In this document: positions 1 through 9,166 of the stretch, piece after piece
Position numbering within the stretch: the first letter of the stretch is position 1
Layout of the letters: the number at the start of each line of letters is the position of its first letter
From: Actinomadura rupiterrae
Lineage (GTDB): Bacteria; Actinomycetota; Actinomycetes; Streptosporangiales; Streptosporangiaceae
Reading direction: 5' to 3'
DNA length: 64,000 bases
Assembly: GCF_024172125.1 (NCBI RefSeq)
Contig: NZ_JAMZEA010000014.1
Location: 186,001-250,000 of the forward strand
Translations under genes and position numbers: made by a program
The notes under the pieces: model-generated
Seen by the model: only the letters and a program-made list of their open reading frames with translations
Told to the model about the DNA's origin: nothing
Database searches by the model: none

Positions 1-129
1 AACTGCATCGAACTCGCAGACCTTGCGACTGCGGTCGGCGTGCGTGACAGCAAGGACCCCCACGGACCCCAGCTGACCGTGACACGCGAGAACCTCGGAG
101 TAATCACCGGGATCATCAAGGACTTCTGA
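1..129 (+). CDS. C-terminal end of a DUF397 protein (cut by window edge)
   Basis: The first 42 codons read as the tail of a DUF397 protein, including the family-typical stretch VRDSKDPHGPQLTVT, and end at TGA 127-129. DUF397 proteins are small actinobacterial proteins, usually about 60-80 residues, often encoded beside an XRE-family regulator. That partner would lie upstream of the window. The start is not visible. The function of the family is not settled. Confidence 0.8.
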   Translation, partial: NCIELADLATAVGVRDSKDPHGPQLTVTRENLGVITGIIKDF

Positions 130-276
130 AGCACTGAGGAACGCCCCTCGCGCGCCGGCTCCTCCGGCTCTTCGGTTTTCCGGGCCTTCCCAGGTCGCCG
201 GTATCATGGCCGGGCGTCCAGCGAGCGGGCGTCCGGCCACTCTTGGGTCGGTAGGGCGGGCTAGGGAGGCGCGGGC

Positions 277-876
277 GTGCCCACAGGGACCGCGATCCCC
301 GACGCACGCGAGCAGCTGTTCGGCGCGGCCGAGCGCATCCTGCTCCGGGACGGGCCGAACGCCCTGACCAGCCGGGCGCTCACCGCCGAGGCCGGCGTCG
401 CCAAGGGCGTCCTGCACCGGCACTTCGCCAACTTCGACGCGTTCCTCGCCGCGTTCGTCCTGGACCGCGTCGAGCGGATGGACGCCCAGACCGCCGCGCT
501 CCGCAACGCGGCCGGAACCGGCGCGATCGCCGACAACCTCACCCGGGCGCTCACAGCGCTGTACGGATCGGTCGCGGTCTCCGTGGTCGCGCTGGTCACC
601 TTCCGCGACGAGCTGCGCGACCGGCTGCGGGACACCTGGCCTGCCGGCGTCCCCGTCCTCACCGAGGCGGCCACGATGTTCGCCGACTACCTCACCGCCG
701 AACGCGAGCTGGGCCGCCTCGCCCCCGAGACGGACGTCGAGACCGTGGCGTTCACGCTGATCGGGGCCGGGCACCTGCTGTACGCCGACCGCAAGAGCGC
801 CCCGCCCGAACCCGCCGCCGTCCGCCGGCTGGTCACCACGACGCTCGGCGACTCCGTCCGCGACGCCTCTCGCTGA
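277..876 (+). CDS. TetR-family transcriptional regulator
   Basis: The 199-aa product begins at GTG 277. An N-terminal TetR helix-turn-helix lies at about residues 29-50 (TSRALTAEAGVAKGVLHRHF), with the usual recognition-helix His-Arg-His-Phe. The remaining ~140 residues form an all-helical ligand-binding domain that I cannot assign to a ligand. The next gene, an alpha/beta hydrolase, is in the same direction about 220 nt away and could be a target, but no operator is obvious between them. Confidence 0.88.
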   Translation: MPTGTAIPDAREQLFGAAERILLRDGPNALTSRALTAEAGVAKGVLHRHFANFDAFLAAFVLDRVERMDAQTAALRNAAGTGAIADNLTRALTALYGSVAVSVVALVTFRDELRDRLRDTWPAGVPVLTEAATMFADYLTAERELGRLAPETDVETVAFTLIGAGHLLYADRKSAPPEPAAVRRLVTTTLGDSVRDASR

Positions 877-1097
877 CTCGCGCCTGGGTGTCCACCTGAT
901 CCCGCACCGCTCGTCCGGCTGGACGGTGGGTCAGGCGGTGAAGTCGGTCGGGGTGATCACCGACTATCGTGCACCTCAGCGGCTCAGGCTCAGCATCCCG
1001 CCGCATCGATGTGCACGACGGCCTGGCGCGGCTGCGCGAGCCGTGGCCTCCAAAGGCGGCACAGGGATTTCCCGGACGACCCGAAGGGGCTGACGTG

Positions 1098-1910
1098 ATG
1101 ACCGCGAGCGACGGCGCGCCGCCGGAGGACTACCCCGCCGTGCTGGCCCGGCTGACCGAGGTGCCGGAAGGCTCGTTCCGGACCGTCCGGTACGGGTCCT
1201 TGCCCGAGCAGTTCGGCGAGTACTGGCCCGGCGGGGACGGGGCGGCCGTGGTCCTGATCCATGGCGGCTACTGGCGGCGGCGCTACCGGCTGGACCTGAT
1301 GCGCCTGCTCTCCGCCGACCTCAACGCCCGCGGGTACGCGGTGTGGAACATCGAGTACCGGCGGATGGACATGCCCGGCGGCGGATGGCCCGGCACCTTC
1401 GACGACGTCTCCGCCGCCGTGGACGCGGTGACCGACCTCGACGACGGGGCCATCGACCCTGCGCGCGTGGCTCTGGTCGGCCACTCGGCGGGCGGGCATC
1501 TGGCGCTGTGGGCGGCACACGCGGCAGCCGCCTCGGGGCGGCGCCTGTCGCCCGCCGTCGTGGTGTCGCTCGCGGGGGTGTGCGACCTGGTGACCGGCGC
1601 GCGGCTGGACCTGAGCAACGGCGCGGTGCGGGAGCTGCTCGGGGGCGGGCCGGACGAGCTGCCCGAGGTGTACCGGCAGGCCGACCCGATGGCGCTGGTC
1701 CCGCTCGGCGTCCCGCAACTGGTCGTGCACGGCACCGCCGACGAGGACGTCCCGATCGAGCTGAGCCGCCGCTACGCCGAGGCCGCGGGCCCCGAAGCCG
1801 CGCTGCTCACCCTGCCGGACGCGGACCACATGGACATGATCTCCCCGGACTCGGCGGCCTGGCCGCAGATCGCTGCGGAGCTGACCCGGCTCCTACCGCC
1901 CGTCCGCTAG
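1098..1910 (+). CDS. alpha/beta hydrolase, kynurenine formamidase-like
   Basis: This is a 270-aa alpha/beta-hydrolase. The oxyanion-hole motif HGGYWR is at residues 55-60, the nucleophile elbow GHSAGG has Ser130, the probable acid Asp is near 217 and the His is near 244 (DADHMDM). HGGxW followed by GHSAGG is typical of the kynurenine formamidase/esterase group, but no other tryptophan-catabolism gene is nearby, so the substrate is open. The frame stays open upstream to 969. I chose ATG 1098 because a GAAGGGG ribosome-binding site precedes it and the upstream residues look non-conserved. Confidence 0.8.
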   Translation: MTASDGAPPEDYPAVLARLTEVPEGSFRTVRYGSLPEQFGEYWPGGDGAAVVLIHGGYWRRRYRLDLMRLLSADLNARGYAVWNIEYRRMDMPGGGWPGTFDDVSAAVDAVTDLDDGAIDPARVALVGHSAGGHLALWAAHAAAASGRRLSPAVVVSLAGVCDLVTGARLDLSNGAVRELLGGGPDELPEVYRQADPMALVPLGVPQLVVHGTADEDVPIELSRRYAEAAGPEAALLTLPDADHMDMISPDSAAWPQIAAELTRLLPPVR

Positions 1911-2237
1911 GACGAGGTGGCGCGGCGGCTGAGCCGGGATGTCCGCGCGCTCGACCGAGTTCGTCCTGGGGCGGCGGCGCTGACTTCGGGGAGCGGGCGA
2001 GCGCAAGGGTAGAGGTGGCCGTATTCGGTCAGGGGCGGTCGGTGCGGGCAATTGCTCGGCAAAAGCGCTGATGGTCGCGGCGGGGCGTGCGGGTGGCCAC
2101 TTTCGCCCATGCCGCCGGGGTGTGCCCTTCTGGTAACTCTTGATCATCAGGGCCGCCGGTCGGCCGTTTCATGAACTGATCTCCGACAGAGCGCTCGCCC
2201 TCGTCATCCGACCCCCAACCCCTCGGAGAGAGCCTTC
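1911..2237. other. intergenic region without a recognisable gene
   Basis: About 330 bases between the hydrolase stop and the M28 peptidase start. The short open frames here lack homology-like content. I see no strong terminator or operator. A purine-rich GGAGAGAG just before ATG 2238 is the peptidase ribosome-binding site. Confidence 0.5.
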
Positions 2238-3674
2238 ATGTCACTCACCAAGAGCCTCGCTCCCCGCACGTGCTTAACGCGTCTGGCTCGTCCCGCGCTT
2301 TTCAGCGCGCCTCTGGCGTGCGCGCTCGCGCTCGGCACTTCGGGTGCCGCTTCGGCCTCGTCCTCGTCTCTGGCCGATCGGCTCGCCGCCGGGGTCTCGG
2401 GCCGCGCGGTCACCCGGCATCTGGACGCCTTCCAGCGCATCGCCGACGCGAACGGCGGCAACCGCGCGGTCGGCACCCCGGGTGTCGCCGCGTCCGAGGA
2501 CTACGTCGTGCGGAAGCTGAAGGCCGCCGGCTACCGCCCGGTCAAGCAGCCCGTCCCGTACACCCGCTTCGACGTCCAGGCCGAGCGGACGGACGTCCTC
2601 GACCCCGCGACGTCGCTGCGCACGCTCCTGATGGACGCCTCGCCGCCGCTTCCCGACGGCGGGATCACGACGCGGCTTGCACTGGGACCGTCGTCCGGTT
2701 GCAAGCCCGAGGACTACCACGGGATGGACGTCCGGGGCGCCGTCGTCCTCGTCGCGCGCGCGACCTGCAGCCACACGCTGCTGGTCGCTGCGGCCGCCAG
2801 TGCCGGAGCCCGCGCCGTCCTGGCGTACATCCCGTCCACGACGCCGCAGGCCGTCTGGCGGCTGCACTGGTTCGGGGCCTCGGCACCGGCGATCCCGTTG
2901 GCGTCCATCTCCCAGCAGCAGGCGGACTGGCTGCGCGCCCAGGCGAACCAGCGTCCGCTCACCCTGCATCTGGACTGGCGCGGACGGGCCGTCTCCGGCA
3001 TCACCCACAACGTGATCGCCGAGACCAGGAACGGCGACCGGAACCACGTCGTGGTAGCGGGCGGTCACCTCGACAGCGTCGGTGAAGGACCGGGCATCAA
3101 CGACAACGGCTCGGTCGCGGCGGCGGTGCTCCAGTCCGCGCTCAGGCTCGCGCCGATGCAGCACGCCCTCACCAACCGCGTCCGCTTCATCTGGTGGGGC
3201 GCCGAGGAGCTGGTGGACGTCGGGTCGGACTACTACGTCGAGCACCTCACCGCCGCGCAGAAGCAGGCCATCACGCTGTACCTGAACGGGGAGATGATCG
3301 GCTCGCCGAACTACGCGACCTTCGTCATGACCGGGCAGGGCGCGACGTCCGTCCCGTTCGCCGACTACTTCACCGCGCACCACCTGCCGTTCGAGCAGGT
3401 CCCGACGACCGCGGTCGGCTCGGACCACGAGCCGTTCATGAAGGCGGGCATCCCGGTCGGCGGCATCTTCGGAGGCGGCGTCGGGTCCAAGACCGCGGAC
3501 GAGGTGCGGCTCTTCGGCGGCGTCCAGGGGCAGGCGTACGACCCCTGCTACCACCAGGCGTGCGACCGCACCGCCGACATCAACCCGATCGCGCTGGACC
3601 GCCACAGCCGGGCCTTCGCCTATGCGATCGGCTGGGCGGCGACCACTACCGACCCCGGGACGCAGGCACACTGA
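2238..3674 (+). CDS. secreted M28-family zinc aminopeptidase
   Basis: The 478-aa product has a Sec-type signal peptide (about residues 1-40, ending AASA). A PA-type insertion domain follows, then the M28 peptidase domain. Zinc-site residues can be placed: His276 and Asp278 in GGHLDS, Asp288 in NDNGS, Glu322/Glu323 in WWGAEE and His438 in DPCYHQACD. The remaining ligand, normally Asp in a (N/M)xDMxGSPN motif, is Glu351 here (NGEMIGSPN). Family knowledge suggests an extracellular aminopeptidase acting on peptide N-termini. The conservative Asp-to-Glu change may alter metal binding or specificity. Confidence 0.88.
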   Translation: MSLTKSLAPRTCLTRLARPALFSAPLACALALGTSGAASASSSSLADRLAAGVSGRAVTRHLDAFQRIADANGGNRAVGTPGVAASEDYVVRKLKAAGYRPVKQPVPYTRFDVQAERTDVLDPATSLRTLLMDASPPLPDGGITTRLALGPSSGCKPEDYHGMDVRGAVVLVARATCSHTLLVAAAASAGARAVLAYIPSTTPQAVWRLHWFGASAPAIPLASISQQQADWLRAQANQRPLTLHLDWRGRAVSGITHNVIAETRNGDRNHVVVAGGHLDSVGEGPGINDNGSVAAAVLQSALRLAPMQHALTNRVRFIWWGAEELVDVGSDYYVEHLTAAQKQAITLYLNGEMIGSPNYATFVMTGQGATSVPFADYFTAHHLPFEQVPTTAVGSDHEPFMKAGIPVGGIFGGGVGSKTADEVRLFGGVQGQAYDPCYHQACDRTADINPIALDRHSRAFAYAIGWAATTTDPGTQAH

Positions 3675-3867
3675 CCCCTACGCACGGCGTCCCCGGCGGC
3701 TTCCGGGGACGCCGCCGTCAGTGTGAAGGCATTGCGCAAGTGGTGAAGCGGTCAGGGTTTTCCTCGATACCGTCGCGGCGGTTCCGGTCGGCACAATCCC
3801 AGGGAACACGATGCCACCTCTGGCACGTCGGGCCCGCAACCGACACCACGACACCGTAGGAGCCGGT

Positions 3868-4875
3868 ATGAGACCGCCCGACCTTCACCTGACCCATGCC
3901 CGAAAAGCCCATGCCTGGCTGAGCGCCCTGGCCGCGCTGATCCTCGCCTCGTCCCTGGTGGGCGGCCCTGCCTGGGCTGAGGGGACGCGTCCGCCCGCCC
4001 TTCAGGTACCCAAGTGCTCGCCGAGCATGGAGACCCGCACAACCGGGTGCGAAACCTTCAAGGGCGCGGCGTTCGTGACCCTGCGGGGAGCATCCGTGGG
4101 GTACGTGCAGTTCGTGGGGACGATGACGTGGCGCATGTCCACCACGAGCCGCGACTTCACGGCCGAGGTGGACGCGATGCCGGTCGCCGTGGTGGACGAG
4201 GCCGCAGGAGCGGTCGTGGGCATCACGCCGGTGTGCAACGGCACCTGCTCGTCCACCGGCTCGGTCGTCGGAGTCGCGGTGCCGGGCGTGCCGCTGCGCG
4301 GGACGCTTCACTTCACCGACACCACCCGCACCCAGCACGACGTCAAGGCGCATCTGGTGCTGACGCCGGTCAAGCGGGGCCTCATCGGGATGCCCGGCAT
4401 CGCCGTCGCCAAGACCAAGATCCGGTGCGACGACATGTTCAACGGGCAGCGGCCGGGATGCGTCAACCTCGACTACATCCCGACCATCACCAGCCTGAGC
4501 CGGCTGCGGTTCGTCAGCGCCGGGATCCGCGCGCTGCAGAGCAAGGGCGCGCGGAGGCTCCTGCACCGCAACACCTACCTCACCGACACGAACCGCTATG
4601 CGATCTGCGGGAAGGCGAAGCTGCCGCCGCGCTGGAAGCCGCCCGCGGGCTGGCCGAAGCCGCTGTCGAACAGGCTGAACAAGCCGAGCTGCGACGAGTA
4701 CGCCTTCGCGACGACGTTCGAGGGCGGCAAAGCGCCCGGCAATGGCTACACGTGGGTTCCCCAGCGGGAGAACAGCAGCCAGGGCGGACTGCTGAAGGGC
4801 TTCTACTACGAGAACCGCGTCCTGGACGCCCCGTCGATCGTGCAACCGGGGGACGCCTTCTACGTCCGCCCCTGA
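3868..4875 (+). CDS. secreted protein with NucA/NucB-type deoxyribonuclease motif
   Basis: The 335-aa product begins at ATG 3868, preceded by GTAGGAG; the frame is open further upstream but without a signal sequence. A hydrophobic segment ending PAWA is a signal peptide. The middle region is Cys-containing and unassigned. Near the C-terminus, CDEYAFATTFEGG matches the core motif of NucA/NucB extracellular DNases, where the acidic residues are catalytic. I infer a secreted nuclease, or a nuclease-fold protein with an unknown ~200-residue N-terminal domain. It is followed by an unusual repeat array. Confidence 0.7.
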   Translation: MRPPDLHLTHARKAHAWLSALAALILASSLVGGPAWAEGTRPPALQVPKCSPSMETRTTGCETFKGAAFVTLRGASVGYVQFVGTMTWRMSTTSRDFTAEVDAMPVAVVDEAAGAVVGITPVCNGTCSSTGSVVGVAVPGVPLRGTLHFTDTTRTQHDVKAHLVLTPVKRGLIGMPGIAVAKTKIRCDDMFNGQRPGCVNLDYIPTITSLSRLRFVSAGIRALQSKGARRLLHRNTYLTDTNRYAICGKAKLPPRWKPPAGWPKPLSNRLNKPSCDEYAFATTFEGGKAPGNGYTWVPQRENSSQGGLLKGFYYENRVLDAPSIVQPGDAFYVRP

Positions 4876-4891
4876 CGGCGAACGCCGCACG

Positions 4892-5000
4892 GTTCTGAGC
4901 AACCCGCACGGTTCTGAGCGGACGCCGCACGGTTCTGAGCGAACTCCTCAAGTTCTGAGGAATCCCGCGCGGTTCTTAGCAGCTCCGCATAGTTCTGAGC
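4892..5000 (+). repeat. six-copy ~20-bp-spaced GTTCTGAGC array
   Basis: The nonamer GTTCTGAGC, or a one-base variant, occurs at 4892, 4911, 4932, 4952, 4972 and 4992. Spacings are 19, 21, 20, 20 and 20 bp, so all copies lie on about the same face of the helix. Most copies are preceded by GCACG or similar. The array sits between a nuclease gene and the sulfatase start at 5130, about 130 bp upstream of that start. It looks like a cooperative regulator-binding array rather than coding or slippage DNA. Confidence 0.7.
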
Positions 5001-5129
5001 AGCTGCAAAGGCCGGACTCTGCGGGGCTTCCGAGATTTCTCCGGAAGTTCCCAGGGTTCGGCCAGTGCTTTCCCAGCGGGCGCTAGAAGCGTTGGGGCCT
5101 GTTCCTGCCGTCTGCGGAAGAGGCTTCTG

Positions 5130-6596
5130 ATGAAGAGACCGATGCGTCTGCTCGCTCCGGTGGTGTGCGTGTCGCTGGCGTTGACGTCCTGCGGCGGATC
5201 GTCCGCGCCGGGGCACCGCGCCGCGGCCGCCGGGGCGGTCACGTCGGCCGTCAAGAAACCGAACGTCATCTTCGTGCTGACCGACGACCTGGCGACGAAC
5301 CTGCTGCGCTACATGCCGCACGTGCAGCAGTTGCAGCAGCACGGCATGACGTTCGACAACTACTTCGTGACCGACTCGCTGTGCTGCCCGTCCCGCTCGA
5401 CCACCTTCACCGGGAAGGTGCCGCACAACACCGGCGTGTTCACCAACGGCGGCAGCGACGGCGGTTACGCGACGTTCAACGCCAAGGGCAACCAGAACCA
5501 GACCTACGCGACCGCGTTGAGCAAGGCCGGATACCGCACCGCGATGATGGGCAAGTACCTCAACGGCTACCAGCCGTCCGATCCGGTGCCGCCCGGCTGG
5601 AACGAGTGGGACGTCGCCGGGAACGGCTATCCCGAGTTCAACTACGCGCTGAACGAGAACGGGACGACCGTCCAGTACGGGCACCGCCCGAAGGACTACC
5701 TGACCGACGTGCTGTCGGGTAAGGGCGACGACTTCATCACCAAGTCCACCAAGGCCGGCAAGCCGTTCGCGATGGAGATCGCGACGTTCGCGCCGCACGC
5801 GCCGTCCACCCCGGCGCCGCGCGACGCCGCGTCCTTCCCGGGGTTGAAGGCGCCGCGCGGCCCGGCGTTCAACGAGGCCGACATGTCCGACAAGCCCGCG
5901 TGGCTGAAGGACCGTCCGCCGCTCGGCGCGAAGCAGCTCAACGAGATCGACACCAAGTTCCGCAAGCGCGTGCAGTCGGTGCAGGCCGTCGACCGGATGA
6001 TCGGACGGCTCCAGGACAGCCTCAAGCGCAACGGCGCCGACCGCGACACCTACCTGTTCTTCACCTCCGACAACGGCTTCCACATGGGCGAGCACCGGCT
6101 CCAGCCGGGCAAGCAGACCATCTTCGACACCGACATCCACGTTCCGCTGGTCGTGTCCGGGCCGGGCGTGCGGCCCGGGTCCACCCATCACGGGCTCGCG
6201 CAGAACACCGACCTGTGCCCGACCTTCGAGAGTCTCGGCGGCGTCCCGGTCCCGCCGTCGGTGGACGGCACGTCGCTCCTCCCGGCGCTGAGGGGCAACG
6301 ACTCGTCCCCGCGGCGGGACGCGGTCCTGATCGAGCACCACGGCCCCAACAACCTGCCGGACGACCCGGACCTGCAGACCAAGGCGTCCGGAAACCCGCC
6401 GAGCTACGAGGCCATCCGCACCGCCCATGAGGTGTACGCGGAGTACGCCGACGGGGAGCGCGAGTACTACGACCTGCGGACGGACCCCAACGAGCTGAAC
6501 AACACCGTCCAGCAGCTGACGCCTCAACGCCTCGCCCAGCTGCGCGCCACGCTCAACAAGCTGAAGCGCTGCAAGGGCGCGAACTGCCACGCCTGA
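5130..6596 (+). CDS. sulfatase-family lipoprotein
   Basis: The 488-aa product has a lipoprotein signal with lipobox LTSC (Cys21). The alkaline-phosphatase/sulfatase fold follows: metal-binding TDD at 51-53, then CCPSR at 85-89, which contains the C-x-P-S-R signature whose first Cys (85) is converted to formylglycine. The second signature, GKYLNGY, also occurs. These features resemble N-acetylglucosamine-6-sulfatase-type enzymes. It should be exported and anchored to the outer membrane face. Activity needs a formylglycine-generating enzyme, not encoded in this window. The repeat array upstream may control it. Confidence 0.88.
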   Translation: MKRPMRLLAPVVCVSLALTSCGGSSAPGHRAAAAGAVTSAVKKPNVIFVLTDDLATNLLRYMPHVQQLQQHGMTFDNYFVTDSLCCPSRSTTFTGKVPHNTGVFTNGGSDGGYATFNAKGNQNQTYATALSKAGYRTAMMGKYLNGYQPSDPVPPGWNEWDVAGNGYPEFNYALNENGTTVQYGHRPKDYLTDVLSGKGDDFITKSTKAGKPFAMEIATFAPHAPSTPAPRDAASFPGLKAPRGPAFNEADMSDKPAWLKDRPPLGAKQLNEIDTKFRKRVQSVQAVDRMIGRLQDSLKRNGADRDTYLFFTSDNGFHMGEHRLQPGKQTIFDTDIHVPLVVSGPGVRPGSTHHGLAQNTDLCPTFESLGGVPVPPSVDGTSLLPALRGNDSSPRRDAVLIEHHGPNNLPDDPDLQTKASGNPPSYEAIRTAHEVYAEYADGEREYYDLRTDPNELNNTVQQLTPQRLAQLRATLNKLKRCKGANCHA

Positions 6597-6600
6597 CCGT

Positions 6601-6703
6601 CGTCCACGAACGCCGGGGCGGCCGCCTTCGATCGTCCACGGACGCGGGGACGGCCGCCCTTGGTCGTCCGTAGACGCGGGGACGGCCGCCCTCGGCCGTC
6701 CCC
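6601..6703. repeat. 32-bp tandem repeat ending in a strong hairpin
   Basis: Repeat units start at 6601, 6633, 6665 and 6697, an exact 32-bp period, with the theme CGTCC-N-GGGGACGGCCGCC. At the end, GGGGACGGCC (6678-6687) and GGCCGTCCCC (6694-6703) form a perfect 10-bp stem with a 6-nt loop. It lies between the convergent sulfatase and carboxypeptidase genes and probably acts as a bidirectional terminator. Confidence 0.65.
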
Positions 6704-6710
6704 GCTGCGG

Positions 6711-7655
6711 TCAGGTCAGGGTAGCGGCTCGTTCCCGGGCCGCCTTCAGGAGTTTCCGGCTGACGTCGAAGGCCGCGTCCAGCCTGTGGTCGAGGCTGTC
6801 ACCGTCGCGGCCCTGGCGGAGCACCACGCCGAGGACCAGCCGCGTCCGGCCGCCGGATCCCACGTGCGCGGCCCACATCAGCGCGCCGCCCGCCGGGGTG
6901 CTCGAACCGGTCTTGAGGCCGACCACGTCCGGGTCGTCGAGCAGACGGTTGGTGTTCCGGACGACCCCGACCCCCGGAACGGTCACCTGCCTGGCGCCGA
7001 CGATCGCGCGGAACGCCGGGTCCGCCATCGCGGCCTTCGCAAGAGCGAGCTGGTCCGCGGCGGTGCTGACGGTGCTGGGCTGGTAGCCGCTCGCGCCGGT
7101 GTACTCGGTGTCCTTCATGCCCAGCTCGGCGGCGGCCCGGTTCATCTTGCGGACGAACGCGTCCTCGGAACCGGCGTCCCAGCGGGCCAGCAGCCGCGCG
7201 ACGTTGTTGGCCGAGGGCAGCAGCATGAGCTGGAGCAGCCGCCGCTCGCCGAACCGCTGCCCCTCCCCCAGGAAGGCCGTCGACTCGTCCTTGTTGCCCG
7301 ACTCGCGGGAGGCCGTCCCGTCGATCGCGATGGACGGCCCGTCCTCGCCCGGCCGCAGCGGATGGTCGCGCAGCACGACCAGCGCCGTCATCACCTTCGT
7401 CAGGCTCGCGATCGGCACCGGTCCGCGCTTTCCGCTGACCCGCGCCCCGCCCGCGCCCTCGATCTCGACGGCCGCCTGGCCGCGCTCGGGCCACGGCCCG
7501 CCGTCCGGACCGTCCGCGCGGGCGCCCGGATCCGTGCCGCCCTGGCCGAGGACGAACGAGAGCCCGGCCGCCACCAGCCCGACGACGAGCAGGGCGACCA
7601 GCGCGGCCGGGGTGAGCGCGCGCAACCGACCGCGCAAGAGGGACGACTTGGCCAC
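6711..7655 (-). CDS. D-alanyl-D-alanine carboxypeptidase (S11 family)
   Basis: The 314-aa penicillin-binding protein carries all three active-site motifs: SLTK (Ser84-Lys87), SAN (148-150) and KTG (248-250). A single hydrophobic segment at about 14-36 is a membrane anchor or signal, so the catalytic domain is outside the cell. I chose GTG 7655 because GGAGG lies 8 nt upstream; the frame extends to 7697. The family trims the terminal D-Ala from peptidoglycan stem peptides. A two-component system lies directly upstream on the same strand, which may hint at cell-envelope regulation. Confidence 0.87.
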   Translation of the reverse strand: MAKSSLLRGRLRALTPAALVALLVVGLVAAGLSFVLGQGGTDPGARADGPDGGPWPERGQAAVEIEGAGGARVSGKRGPVPIASLTKVMTALVVLRDHPLRPGEDGPSIAIDGTASRESGNKDESTAFLGEGQRFGERRLLQLMLLPSANNVARLLARWDAGSEDAFVRKMNRAAAELGMKDTEYTGASGYQPSTVSTAADQLALAKAAMADPAFRAIVGARQVTVPGVGVVRNTNRLLDDPDVVGLKTGSSTPAGGALMWAAHVGSGGRTRLVLGVVLRQGRDGDSLDHRLDAAFDVSRKLLKAARERAATLT

Positions 7656-7807
7656 GGGCTTCCTCCAGGGGGACGAGTGCGCGCCTTTCGCGCACACCGG
7701 TCACCCTGGACGCGGCATTTGTCAGCCCTGTCCGAGCCATGTCGCGACCACCACTTGATCGCGTATCAACCGTGTATCAGGCCCTGCCGGGCAGGCGGCC
7801 GGTCACG

Positions 7808-7905
7808 CCCCACCAGGCAAGCGGACCGTCACACCCGGTCGGCAGGCGGACGGGCAAGCCCCACCAGCCAAGCGGACGGTCACACCCGGTCGGGCGGACG
7901 GACGG
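7808..7905. repeat. two-copy 51-bp tandem repeat
   Basis: The unit starting CCCCACCAG at 7808 recurs at 7859 with a few differences; both contain GTCACACCCGGTCGG. It fills the gap between the histidine kinase stop and the carboxypeptidase promoter region. There is no spacer structure, so it is not a CRISPR. Confidence 0.6.
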
Positions 7906-9165
7906 TCAGGGCCGGTTGGGGAGGTGGATGGTTACGGCGGCGCCGCCGTCGGGGGCGGTGGCGAACTCCAGGCGGGCGCCGATCACTCTCGCCTGGCCGG
8001 CGGCGATGGTCAGGCCGAGGCCGTGGCCCCGTCCGCGCTCGGGCGTCCCGGTGCGGAAGCGGCGCGGGCCGGTCGCGCGCAGCTCGGCGAGCAGGTCGTC
8101 CGGCAGGCCCGGGCCGTGGTCGCGGACGACCACCAGGACTCCCCCGGCGTCCCGCCGCACCCGGATCTCCACCGGCGGGCGGCCGTGCCGGTGCGCGTTG
8201 GCCACCAGGTTCGCCACGATCCGGTCGAGCCTGCGCGGGTCGGTCTCGGCGACCGGTGCGCCCTCCACCTCGATCGCGGCGTCCAGGCCGGTGCGCCGGA
8301 CGGACTCGGCCACCACCTCCCCGACCGGCACCGAGGCGAGGTCGGCGTGCTCGGCGCCCGCGTCCAGCCGGGAGATCTCCAGCAGGTCCTCCACCAGCGC
8401 GCGCAGCACGCCGACCCGGTCCCGGACGAAACCGGCCGCCTCGCCCTCGGGCAGCAGCTCGGCGGAGGTCACCAGGCCCATCAGCGGTGTGCGCAGCTCG
8501 TGCGCCACGTCGGCGGTGAACGCCTGCTCGGCGCGCAGCCGCCGCTGGAGCGCGGCGGCCATGGTGTCCACGGCGGCCGCCATCTCGGTGATCTCGTCGG
8601 CGGCCCGCCCGCCCGGGCCGATGCGCGCGTCCAGGTCGCCGTCCGCGATGCGCCGGGCCGTGGACGCCGCGAACCGCACCCGGCGGCGCAGCCTCAGCGC
8701 GACCAGGACGCCCGCCGGGAGCACCACGGCGAGCGTGAGCGCGCCCGCGCCGACCAGGTTGCGGTCCAGCGCGCGCAGGTCGCGCTGGTTGGCGCTCATG
8801 TCGACCCACACGGCGGCGAGCCCGCCGCCCGGGGCCGGCTCGACCGCCCACATCCGCGGGCCGTTCCGGACGTGCGCGTCGTACCAGGTGCCCTCCCCGC
8901 CCGCGCGGCCGATCGCGGCGAGGGCGGGCGGCATCTCGCCCTCGCTGGTGATCAGCTCGGACGGCGGCGCGCCCGTCCGCCGGGCCTCGGCCACCTCCTG
9001 CGCGAGGCTCGTCAGCGCCCGGCTCCGGCCGTCGCCGAGCATCCGGTCGCGGCTGAGCCGGTGCACCAGCAGGCCGTCCGCGACCGCCACCACCAGCGCC
9101 GCGGCCGCGACCAGCGCGCCGAGCTTCCACGGCAGCGAGCGGAACGCCGACCATCGGGGCGCCAC
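7906..9165 (-). CDS. two-component sensor histidine kinase
   Basis: The 419-aa product starts at GTG 9165, just before the end of the response-regulator frame (stop 9167-9169), so the pair is probably coupled. Two membrane segments flank an extracytoplasmic loop (about residues 12-35 and 135-155). HAMP-like sequence follows, then the H-box HELRTPL with the phospho-accepting His, the N-box NLVANAHRHG and the G-box DHGPGLPDD. It is a membrane-bound kinase of the OmpR/EnvZ-type actinobacterial class. Its signal is unknown. The adjacent DD-carboxypeptidase suggests, without proving, an envelope-stress role. Confidence 0.9.
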   Translation of the reverse strand: MAPRWSAFRSLPWKLGALVAAAALVVAVADGLLVHRLSRDRMLGDGRSRALTSLAQEVAEARRTGAPPSELITSEGEMPPALAAIGRAGGEGTWYDAHVRNGPRMWAVEPAPGGGLAAVWVDMSANQRDLRALDRNLVGAGALTLAVVLPAGVLVALRLRRRVRFAASTARRIADGDLDARIGPGGRAADEITEMAAAVDTMAAALQRRLRAEQAFTADVAHELRTPLMGLVTSAELLPEGEAAGFVRDRVGVLRALVEDLLEISRLDAGAEHADLASVPVGEVVAESVRRTGLDAAIEVEGAPVAETDPRRLDRIVANLVANAHRHGRPPVEIRVRRDAGGVLVVVRDHGPGLPDDLLAELRATGPRRFRTGTPERGRGHGLGLTIAAGQARVIGARLEFATAPDGGAAVTIHLPNRP

Positions 9166-9166
9166 G

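Noticed and set aside
7808..7905. Possible CRISPR repeats
   Set aside because: Only two copies of a 51-bp unit with no spacers between, so it is a plain tandem duplication.
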